A stretch of 64,000 nt of DNA from Dissulfuribacter thermophilus. GTDB lineage: Bacteria; Desulfobacterota; Dissulfuribacteria; Dissulfuribacterales; Dissulfuribacteraceae. The position numbers and the translations under genes were made by a program. Where the stretch lies: assembly GCF_001687335.1 (NCBI RefSeq), contig NZ_MAGO01000008.1:1-64000 (forward strand). Reading direction: 5' to 3'. Positions 42,475-50,147 of the stretch are shown here, one piece after another; the first letter of the stretch is position 1, and each line of letters opens with the position of its first letter. The notes under the pieces were generated by a model. That model worked only from the letters and a program-made list of their open reading frames with translations. It was not told the DNA's origin and did no database searches.

Positions 42475-43785
42475 TTATTGAAACAACCTAATCAACCTCT
42501 CAATACTCTCATCCAGACTTGAGGCCTCTTCCACCCTTTGCCTCAAAAATTCTCTAATAGGCCCTATTTTTTGCAAGGCATAATCGATCTCTGGATTCGT
42601 TCCAGTTTTATAGGCCCCCAGGTTTACAAGGTCCTCGACCTTCTTGAATGTAGATAGACACTGAATCAGCTTTTCATAGGATGGAATTTGACCAGGCACC
42701 TGAATATCCCTCATGATCCTGCTAATGCTCTGGAGTATGTCTATAGCAGGATAGTGTCCCTCTTGAGCCAGTTCCCTGGTAAGGACTATATGGCCGTCTA
42801 CGATAGATCTTACGGCGTCTCCTATGGGCTCATTCATATCATCACCCTCGACTAAAACCGTATAGATACCAGTGATACTTCCTGCCCCCTGTTTTCTCCC
42901 AGCCCGTTCCAACAACCTTGGTAGTTGTGCAAAAACGCTAGGGGTGTATCCACGAGATGTAGGTGGCTCTCCAAGCGAAAGCCCTACCTCTCTATAGGCC
43001 ATTGCAAACCTGGTTACAGAATCCATCATAAAAATGACATCGAGCCCCTGATCTCTAAAATATTCGGCAATGGCAGTTGCAACATATGCTCCACGGACCC
43101 TGATCAGAGGGGGCTGGTCAGAGGTGGCAACAACTACCACTGATCTCTTTAGGCCCTCAGGGCCGAGATCTCTTTCGATGAAGTCCTTGAGTTCCCGTCC
43201 TCTCTCTCCAATGAGGGCAATCACATTGACATCTGCAGTAGTGTGCCTGGCAATCATCCCAAGCAATGTGCTCTTTCCAACCCCTGAACCTGCCATTATG
43301 CCTATTCGCTGGCCCTTACCAATAGTAAGACAGGCATTTATGGCTCGAACCCCTACATCTAACGGTTGATCGATTCTGGGTCTCGCCATTGGGTTGATTG
43401 GCTCTGCATATATGGGATAATGCGCGTCAGCGTGTAAAGCTCCCTTGGAATCGATTGGATTTCCCAATCCATCAACGATCCTTCCCAGCAAATCCTGGCC
43501 TACTTTGACTGTTGCAGCATGTTCTTTGGCCCAGATCTTTGTCCCAGGCCCTACTCCGCGAACGTCCCCTAAGGGCATTAAGAAGAGCTTTTTATCCTGG
43601 AAACCCACAACCTCAGCAGGCACAGATTCATTAGGGGTCAATTCAATATTACAAATTCCTCCCACAGGAACCGGAGGTCCGTGACTCTCTATTAATAGCC
43701 CCACCACCCGATTGACAGTACCCAAAATTCTAAATGTCTTTACGCCATCAATGGCATCTATATATCGGGAAAGATCTATGTCCAT
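42475..43785 (-). CDS. fliI: Flagellum-specific export ATPase FliI
   Basis: A 436-residue F1-beta-like ATPase: Walker A GIMAGSGVGKST (about 162-173), ALIGERGRELKDF, Walker B DVIFMMDSVTRFAMAYREVG, and the catalytic glutamate in the GER segment. It powers type III export with FliH and FliJ. Its start codon follows the fliH stop with no spacer. Confidence 0.96.
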   Translation of the reverse strand: MDIDLSRYIDAIDGVKTFRILGTVNRVVGLLIESHGPPVPVGGICNIELTPNESVPAEVVGFQDKKLFLMPLGDVRGVGPGTKIWAKEHAATVKVGQDLLGRIVDGLGNPIDSKGALHADAHYPIYAEPINPMARPRIDQPLDVGVRAINACLTIGKGQRIGIMAGSGVGKSTLLGMIARHTTADVNVIALIGERGRELKDFIERDLGPEGLKRSVVVVATSDQPPLIRVRGAYVATAIAEYFRDQGLDVIFMMDSVTRFAMAYREVGLSLGEPPTSRGYTPSVFAQLPRLLERAGRKQGAGSITGIYTVLVEGDDMNEPIGDAVRSIVDGHIVLTRELAQEGHYPAIDILQSISRIMRDIQVPGQIPSYEKLIQCLSTFKKVEDLVNLGAYKTGTNPEIDYALQKIGPIREFLRQRVEEASSLDESIERLIRLFQ

Positions 43786-44649
43786 CTATTCAGCCTTTTT
43801 TGACAATATGTCTTCCAATGACTCTTCAATTGCCTTCCATCGCGTCCCAAGAGAGGCATCAATTAGGCCAAAGTCTGTCTCTATTATGCATCCTCCTCTC
43901 TCTATAGATTCCTTGGGCAAAAATTCAACCTGGCTTCCTCCAGTGAGATCCACACCTTTAAGTACTGCATCTTCAACAATCTCAAGATCTTTAGGATTAA
44001 GATAAATCTTTAATATATTGGCCTCTATTACCTGCCGGGATGCACTCCTTATAGCTTCCAAAATTAGCTGAGGTGTGGTGATGAGTTCATGCCCAACCAC
44101 CTTCTTGGCAATCTTAATGCAGAGTTCCACCATCTGGGCCTCATATTTTTCAAAAAGGTCGAGACCCTGCTTATTGAGATTTTTTATCAAGGCATCTAAA
44201 CGCCTTGAAATTGCATCAAACTGCCTTTTTCCCAGTTCTTCTCCGTCTCTCTTTCCCTGTTCAAATCCATCATTATATGCCCTACTCTCGATCTCTTCTG
44301 CCTTCTTGCTAGCGTTTTCTAGGGTTTCTCTGGCCTCTTTTCTCAGCCTATCTGCCTCTCTTTTTGCCTCCTCAACTATCTCTCTGGCTCTGGCCTTGGC
44401 CTCTGCCTCTAGGACGACAAATTGAGAAGGATCAGGTCCTTGCTGTTGTGGCTCTTGGCTAATCTGTTCCTCTTTCTCTTTCTCTTCTTCTTTTTCTATA
44501 AAGCCCAGAAACGGACTAAAAGGTTCATCCTCTCCATCAAATGACTCTTCATCAATAATCTTAGGAATGATCCTCTTTACATCCAATATGGGGGTATCCT
44601 CAGACTTTATTAGCTTAGACAAGGACCTCTTCGCCTCCTTTACCGCCAA
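43786..44649 (-). CDS. fliH: Flagellar assembly protein FliH
   Basis: A 287-residue acidic protein: Glu/Gln-rich N-terminal part, a long heptad coiled coil with alanine-rich segments (about 80-150), and the conserved C-terminal FliH/HrpE domain (LCIKIAKKVVGHEL ... FLPKESIERGGCIIETDFG). It negatively regulates FliI. It overlaps fliG by 35 bp. Confidence 0.92.
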   Translation of the reverse strand: MAVKEAKRSLSKLIKSEDTPILDVKRIIPKIIDEESFDGEDEPFSPFLGFIEKEEEKEKEEQISQEPQQQGPDPSQFVVLEAEAKARAREIVEEAKREADRLRKEARETLENASKKAEEIESRAYNDGFEQGKRDGEELGKRQFDAISRRLDALIKNLNKQGLDLFEKYEAQMVELCIKIAKKVVGHELITTPQLILEAIRSASRQVIEANILKIYLNPKDLEIVEDAVLKGVDLTGGSQVEFLPKESIERGGCIIETDFGLIDASLGTRWKAIEESLEDILSKKAE

Positions 44650-45652
44650 GGACTATCTTTCCTTCACTCTCAAGCCTCTTGGCCACTTTAAGGATGGACT
44701 GCTGGGCATTTTCCACATCTTTGAGCCTGACAGGCCCCATTACTTCGAGATCTTCTTTAAGAAGTTGTGCGGCGCGTTCACTCATATTATTAAAGAACTT
44801 GGCCTTTAGTTCATCACTGGCTGCCTTGAGAGCAAGCTTGAGCTCTTCTGTACTAATCTCTTTGAGTATTGCTACAATTGCAGAGTCATCCACTCCTAGG
44901 AGGTCCTCAAACTTGAACATGAGCTTTCTGATCTCTTCAGCCAGTTCCTCGCTACTTTCTTCAATCTTTTCCATCAAGGCGTCTTCAAGGGTCCTGTCAA
45001 CACTGTTGAGGATAGCTGCAACCCTCTCTGCGCCACCTACCTTCTTAGCATCACTCATCTCTACTGAGAACAGTTCTTCCTCTAATACCTTGTCGATTTC
45101 AGCCACTATCTCAGGATTGATCTTCTCCAAATTGGCAATCCTTATCATGACATCAGATTGCAGCCGTTCAGGAAGTTCTTCAAGGATGTCGGCAGCAAGC
45201 TCTGGTTCAATATTGGCCAGGATGACAGCAATGGTCTGTGGGTGTTCGTTTCTCAAAAAGTTGACTATTACCTTTGGCTCAAGACTGGACAGCTTCTGAA
45301 ATGTACTTGGATGGAGCTGCTTCATTATGTCATCATATATCTTTTTTGCCTGTTCCTCTGGCATTGAGGAAAATAAGACTTTTTTAAGGAATTCCTCCAC
45401 AGAGACTGCTACTTCACCCTGAACCATTGACATCTTTTCTCTTACTTCCTTTAAGACCTTGTCAACAGCCTCTCCAGGGATGTATTTGATCTGGGCCATA
45501 AGGGTAGAGACTTTCTTTATTTCCTCTTCTTTTAGGTACTTGAAGACCTCTGCGGTAAATGCCTCCCCCATGGCCAACAGAAAGATGGCAGCCTTATAAG
45601 GGCCTTTTGGATCACTAAGGTCTATTGCTGGAATATTTGCCTTTTCTTCCAT
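44615..45652 (-). CDS. fliG: Flagellar motor switch protein FliG
   Basis: A 345-residue helical protein with the FliG N-, middle (EHPQTIAVILANIEP, the EHPQ motif) and C-terminal charged domain (KFFNNMSERAAQLLKEDLEVMGPVRLKDVE) that contacts the stator. Intact length. Co-transcribed with fliF 12 bp upstream. Confidence 0.96.
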   Translation of the reverse strand: MEEKANIPAIDLSDPKGPYKAAIFLLAMGEAFTAEVFKYLKEEEIKKVSTLMAQIKYIPGEAVDKVLKEVREKMSMVQGEVAVSVEEFLKKVLFSSMPEEQAKKIYDDIMKQLHPSTFQKLSSLEPKVIVNFLRNEHPQTIAVILANIEPELAADILEELPERLQSDVMIRIANLEKINPEIVAEIDKVLEEELFSVEMSDAKKVGGAERVAAILNSVDRTLEDALMEKIEESSEELAEEIRKLMFKFEDLLGVDDSAIVAILKEISTEELKLALKAASDELKAKFFNNMSERAAQLLKEDLEVMGPVRLKDVENAQQSILKVAKRLESEGKIVLGGKGGEEVLV

Positions 45653-45664
45653 AACAAGTCCCTG

Positions 45665-47269
45665 TTATTCCTCAGATCCTACTGGTTCTCTCAACCATAT
45701 CTTTACCAAGGCAGCTGCCCTTTCAGGATACTCTGAAGCAAGCCCCCTTAATTCATCTTGAGCACTGGACAAGGGTTCAATTGTCGGTGGAGTTTCAATC
45801 TCCTCTATCTCTTCCCCTTCAACAGCCTCTTCAGCTTCAGGGGCAGCAAGCTCTTCAGGGGCTGGGACCTCCTTTGGCCCAAACACATACTTATTTAAAA
45901 GGGGCCTTACTACAAAAACTAAGAACAGTATGGCCAAGATCAAATTTGTAAGCGGTCTTATAAGCTTTGATCCGATGTCAACCGCCTTGGCCAAAGTACC
46001 GGCCTCAACAGGTTTAGTGCCACTAAAGGGGACGTTGACTACTTGAACCTCATCTCCCCTCTCTTCATTATAGCCTACTGCTGCCTTCACTATTTCCTCA
46101 AGGCTCTTCATCTCCTCAGGGGTCCTTGGTACATAGACTAGCTTATCATTTTCCTTCTTATAGGTACCATCTACGATCACCCCTGCTGATATACGCACTA
46201 TCTTACCCACAGCCCCAACGATCTTCTTTTGGGTACGTGTTATCTCATAATTTTTTACTTGCTCCTGCTTTACTAACCCTGACCTCTTTTGCTGTAGCCC
46301 AACATTGCCCTGTAGCTTTGATGCAAGTCCACCTTTGACCCCTGGGATTCCGCCGTTTTTAGTCCCCTCATCTCTCACAACCACATTTTGCTCGCTTCTT
46401 ATAGCAACGAGATCGGGATCATAGCGATCCTCATTGACCTGTATCCTATCAAAGTCCACCTCAACAGATACCCTGGCCACTGCCTTTTGAGGCCCAAGTG
46501 CCTCTTCCAGCATACTCTGAATCTTGTGTTTATAGTACATCTCGAGCCTTCTTTGATATTCGAGTTGATTTTGAGTTAGATTCGAAGGCTCGGGCTTGAT
46601 TTTTTCTCCCTGTAAAAGCACAGCGCCGCTCGTATCCATAATTGTGACGCGGCTCTTTTTCAATCTGGGGACAGCACTTGAAACAAGATTTACTATACCG
46701 AGCAGTTGTCTCTGACTCAGTGTTTCATCCTTTTCCAGAGTAAGCAATACAGAGGCAGACGGTTCCCTTCTCTCTGTCACAAAAAGAGACTCCTTTGGCT
46801 CGGCAATGTGGACCCTAACTGCCCTCACCTGAGGATAACGGGCAATTGTCCTCTCAAGCTCTCCCTGAAGTGCCCTCTGATAGTTTACATGCTGAACAAA
46901 GTCTGTAGCCCCCAGATTTGACTTGTCAAAGATTTCGAATCCGACACCTGATTCCTTGGGTAATCCTTCATTTGCAAGGGCAAGCCTTATGTCATAGACC
47001 TTTTCCTTTGGTACCTGTATTGAAGTCCCTTCCCTAGTGAGTCGATATTTTACTCCCTCCTTCTTGAGCCAATTCACGATCTCAGCCGCATCTTTAGAGC
47101 TCAAATCTGTATAAAGCGTTGCGTATTCCACCTTATTGGCATATAGAAACAGTAGGCCAAAACCAATAATAGAAACGAGGATTACTCCAGCCACTGTCAA
47201 CTTCTGACGCAGATTGAGATTTTGATAGATGGCTTTAGCCTGATCTATGTAATCCCTTGGAGTAGCCAT
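45665..47269 (-). CDS. fliF: Flagellar MS-ring protein FliF
   Basis: A 534-residue membrane-ring protein. An N-terminal membrane helix (about 25-45), the ring-building domains (LANEGLPKESGVGFEIFDKSN, then the NYQRALQGELERTIA segment), and a C-terminal helix (about 440-465) before a Glu-rich cytoplasmic tail that binds FliG. The stop of fliE overlaps its start (TAATG type). Confidence 0.95.
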   Translation of the reverse strand: MATPRDYIDQAKAIYQNLNLRQKLTVAGVILVSIIGFGLLFLYANKVEYATLYTDLSSKDAAEIVNWLKKEGVKYRLTREGTSIQVPKEKVYDIRLALANEGLPKESGVGFEIFDKSNLGATDFVQHVNYQRALQGELERTIARYPQVRAVRVHIAEPKESLFVTERREPSASVLLTLEKDETLSQRQLLGIVNLVSSAVPRLKKSRVTIMDTSGAVLLQGEKIKPEPSNLTQNQLEYQRRLEMYYKHKIQSMLEEALGPQKAVARVSVEVDFDRIQVNEDRYDPDLVAIRSEQNVVVRDEGTKNGGIPGVKGGLASKLQGNVGLQQKRSGLVKQEQVKNYEITRTQKKIVGAVGKIVRISAGVIVDGTYKKENDKLVYVPRTPEEMKSLEEIVKAAVGYNEERGDEVQVVNVPFSGTKPVEAGTLAKAVDIGSKLIRPLTNLILAILFLVFVVRPLLNKYVFGPKEVPAPEELAAPEAEEAVEGEEIEEIETPPTIEPLSSAQDELRGLASEYPERAAALVKIWLREPVGSEE

Positions 47270-47571
47270 TAGAACTGCATCCTCATTATTTCTTCATAGG
47301 CACTCAAGGCCTTATTTCTAACCTGCAAAAGGAGCCTAAACGAAATATCTGCCTTACTCATTTCAGTCATGACCTTAGCAATATCAACTGGTTCCCCTAA
47401 GGCCAACTGCGTGGAAAGTTCCTCTGCATTGATGAGCCTCTGGTTGACTGAGTTCACTGCATCTTTAAGCATGTCACCAAAGCCCTTGGCTTCCCCAATA
47501 TTGTCCTTACCGTTTTGGACCTCGGACGGTAGAACCGTTAACAGTTTTTGTGCATTGCCTTCAATCTTCAT
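47269..47571 (-). CDS. fliE: Flagellar hook-basal body protein FliE
   Basis: A 100-residue protein with the FliE helical pair FGDMLKDAVNSVNQRLINAEEL and VDIAKVMTEMSKADISFRLLLQVRNKALSAYEEIMRMQ. It links the MS ring to the rod. It is separated from flgC by a complete 257-bp family-A repeat. Confidence 0.94.
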   Translation of the reverse strand: MKIEGNAQKLLTVLPSEVQNGKDNIGEAKGFGDMLKDAVNSVNQRLINAEELSTQLALGEPVDIAKVMTEMSKADISFRLLLQVRNKALSAYEEIMRMQF

Positions 47572-47620
47572 CTCTTCCTCCTAAGAGAGACTAGATCTCC
47601 CAAGCCTATTTTTTTATTAT

Positions 47621-47877
47621 CCCAAATTATGCAATTGGCGAGTTTGTCCAAGATGCGAGGCGCGAGGGGCGAAGACGTACTTAGGTACTTCGAGCCCCGA
47701 GCAACAAAGCAGATTGGGCGAAATCGCCAATCCCGTAGGGCTGCGAAAGAGGGCAAAAACAGCAGGAATATTGCTTCACCAAAAAGGTGAATGTGAAGCA
47801 AACGCTTCCAACAGAGCAACTAGTTGATATAAAAAGAAAATTCATTTTTTGCTCTCTTTCGCAGTGCATAATTTGGG
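47621..47877 (+). repeat. Full 257-bp family-A repeat inside the flagellar operon
   Basis: Perfect inverted ends CCCAAATTATGCA (47621) and TGCATAATTTGGG (to 47877), the same 257-bp length as the copies at 10607 and 12481. The 18-bp internal inverted pair (attggcgagtttgtccaa / ttgggcgaaatcgccaat) is kept with changes. It splits flgB-flgC from fliE and ends 1 bp before the flgC stop codon, so it must be transcribed if the operon is continuous. Confidence 0.9.
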
Positions 47878-47878
47878 A

Positions 47879-48322
47879 TTATCTCCCTATTTCTAAGGCC
47901 TTAAGGGCCATCTGTTTGGCAGTATTCATTGCTGTAACTCCTGCCTCGTAGGCCCTAGCTGCATTCATTAGGTCCACCATCTCCTCAATGACATTTACGT
48001 TAGGGAGCCTTACAATTCCCCTTTCATCTGCATCTGGATGAGAAGGGTCATATACCTCTTTAAAAGGCTCAGGGTTGTCCACAACCTTGGCAACCTTAAC
48101 CACTTGAAGCTTATTCAAGGCCTTATCCAGGGCGGAATCAAAACTAGTTTCCTCTCTCTTTAGAGGTACCGACTCAAATACCACTGATTTTGCCCTGTAT
48201 GGTCCTCCATCTATGGTCTTGGTCACATGGGCATTTGCAAGATTCATGGATGCAATGTTGATTCTAGTGCGCTCAGCAGAGAGCCCTCGGGCACTGATTT
48301 CAATAGCTGTAAGTAAATCCAT
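47879..48322 (-). CDS. flgC: Flagellar basal-body rod protein FlgC
   Basis: A 147-residue rod protein with the N-terminal ARGLSAERTRINIASMNLANAHVTKT and C-terminal MVDLMNAARAYEAGVTAMNTAKQMALKALEIG signature of the FlgB/C/F/G family. Overlaps the flgB stop by 1 bp. Confidence 0.95.
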   Translation of the reverse strand: MDLLTAIEISARGLSAERTRINIASMNLANAHVTKTIDGGPYRAKSVVFESVPLKREETSFDSALDKALNKLQVVKVAKVVDNPEPFKEVYDPSHPDADERGIVRLPNVNVIEEMVDLMNAARAYEAGVTAMNTAKQMALKALEIGR

Positions 48323-48780
48323 TATGGCCTACCTCCTTCTGTCACTGCATTTTTTAGGCCTTCAAGTCTTCTAATCAAAATTTGAAGTGTTGCCTGATAC
48401 TGAAGATTGTTTTCTGCCAACTTTGCCATTTCTATGTCTAAATCCACGTTATTGGGTGTTCCTCTCTCCTCAGACTCGACTATTATTCCCTCATCAGACT
48501 GGGAAAGTTTTTCCTCATTCACCTTTGGCAGATGTTCAGGATGGGTCCTTGAAACAGGCGGTTTTTTAGGTAGATGGACGGAGTTGGTCTTTGCAAGCTC
48601 AAGCCCTTTGGGTTCCTTTGAAAGGTATCGGGCCATGACCTTTTCAAAGGGAATGTCTTTGGCTTTATAGCCAGGGGTATCGACGTTGGAAATGTTTGCA
48701 CTCAATACTGCATTTCGCTTAGTTCTAACACTGATTGCCTTTTCTAGGATGTTAAACCCCTTTCCAAAGAGTCCCTTCAT
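48322..48780 (-). CDS. flgB: Flagellar basal-body rod protein FlgB
   Basis: A 152-residue rod protein with LEKAISVRTKRNAVLSANISNVDTPGYKAKDI at the start and MAKLAENNLQYQATLQILIRRLEGLK at the end. It overlaps the upstream regulator by 4 bp (ATGA). Confidence 0.94.
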   Translation of the reverse strand: MKGLFGKGFNILEKAISVRTKRNAVLSANISNVDTPGYKAKDIPFEKVMARYLSKEPKGLELAKTNSVHLPKKPPVSRTHPEHLPKVNEEKLSQSDEGIIVESEERGTPNNVDLDIEMAKLAENNLQYQATLQILIRRLEGLKNAVTEGGRP

Positions 48781-50147
48781 AGTACTAACCCCATTTTTCT
48801 ATATTCTGAAAGCTTGTTTCGAAGTGTCCTTACACTGATACCAAGAAGTTTGGCTGCATGGGTGCGATTGCCACCAGTCTTCACTAGGGCCTTTTTTATA
48901 ATCTCCCTTTCAACATCCTGAAGGTTGAACATATCATTTAAAGCCATTGATCCTTCACTTATGCCTTCAGATTGATTCACTTCGTTTTCATCAAAAAATA
49001 GATCTTCCAAAGTAACCTCACGCCCCCTTGCAAGAAGAACTCCCCTTTCAATAATATTGCGAAGTTCTCTAATATTTCCTTGCCATCTTCTTGACATCAG
49101 CTCTTCCATAACATTGTTAGCAAAAATCAGTCCAACTTTTCCATACTCTTTGGAAAACTCCTTTAAAAAGTGCTCTGCAAGGAGTGGGATATCTTCAGTA
49201 CGGCTCCTCAGAGGAGGTAGTGTCAAAGGAATGACATTTAATCTAAAATAAAGATCTTCCCTAAATTTACCCTCACTGATTGCCTGCTTTATGTCTCTAT
49301 TGGTTGTGGCAATTACCCTCACATCAATAGAAACTGGAGAGGTGCTTCCCAGTCTGTCTATTTCACCCTCCTGCAATATTCGCAAAAGCTTTGCTTGCAG
49401 GGAAACTGCCATCTCAGTGACCTCATCAAGTAGAATTGTCCCCTTGTCTGCCAGCTCAAATTTACCCTTCTTTCTAGTAACCGCTCCTGTAAAAGCCCCC
49501 TTCTCATGGCCAAAAAGTTCGCTTTCCAGAAGTGTATCCGGTAATGCTGCACAATTTACAGCAACAAAAGGCCCATTTCTCCTGTCACTTTCCTGATGTA
49601 TGAATCGAGCCAGGAGTTCTTTTCCCGTACCACTTTCACCCTGAATTAGTACAGATGCCTTGCTTGGAGCTATACTCCTTGCAATCTCAAGGACTTTTAG
49701 CATCTTTGGGCTCTTGCAGACAATATTCCTTTGTTTTTGTCTAAGCCTTTGTAAACTCTTTTTTTGCCTCAAGGGGAAATTGATGAGGGCCCCTTCAATA
49801 GCTACCTTTAAAGTCTGTTCCTCCCATGGATGCAAAACGAGGTCTTCAGCTCCTGCCTGCATTATCCTTATGGCATCTTCGATGCTACATTCTGTTGCCA
49901 ATACTATTACAGGCATTGATTGAAAGGCCGATGCCTTTCGAAGCATATTGTCTGCATGAAATTCTGACTTTCCGTGGGTAACTATGGCGAGATCAAAATC
50001 CCCACTTTTAGAGAGTTCAAAAAACTTTTCTTCATCATCACAAGGTATGACGACAATACCTAGGGGTTCCAATGAATCCTGAAGCATAAGCCGTGATTGG
50101 GTGTCTCTCATTAAAAGCAGCAATTTTACTGGATCATTTCCCTTCAT
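48777..50147 (-). CDS. Sigma-54-dependent flagellar activator with degenerate receiver
   Basis: A 456-residue protein: a receiver-like domain (1-120), an AAA+ sigma-54 activation domain (GESGTGKELLARFIH near 170, GAFTGA near 217, Walker B GTILLDEV) and a Fis-type helix-turn-helix (NRTHAAKLLGISVRTLRNKL). In the receiver the phospho-acceptor Asp position reads Thr (LAIVTHG) and the Lys of the KP pair is His (LVLHPW), so it is probably not phosphorylated, like FleQ/FlrA. Its coupling to flgB points to control of the flagellar genes. The TPR gene stop overlaps its start by 4 bp. Confidence 0.88.
   Translation of the reverse strand: MKGNDPVKLLLLMRDTQSRLMLQDSLEPLGIVVIPCDDEEKFFELSKSGDFDLAIVTHGKSEFHADNMLRKASAFQSMPVIVLATECSIEDAIRIMQAGAEDLVLHPWEEQTLKVAIEGALINFPLRQKKSLQRLRQKQRNIVCKSPKMLKVLEIARSIAPSKASVLIQGESGTGKELLARFIHQESDRRNGPFVAVNCAALPDTLLESELFGHEKGAFTGAVTRKKGKFELADKGTILLDEVTEMAVSLQAKLLRILQEGEIDRLGSTSPVSIDVRVIATTNRDIKQAISEGKFREDLYFRLNVIPLTLPPLRSRTEDIPLLAEHFLKEFSKEYGKVGLIFANNVMEELMSRRWQGNIRELRNIIERGVLLARGREVTLEDLFFDENEVNQSEGISEGSMALNDMFNLQDVEREIIKKALVKTGGNRTHAAKLLGISVRTLRNKLSEYRKMGLVL

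Noticed and set aside
44679-45299. 206-codon plus-strand frame opposite fliG
   Set aside because: It is Ser/Leu-rich shadow sequence produced by the fliG codon pattern on the other strand.
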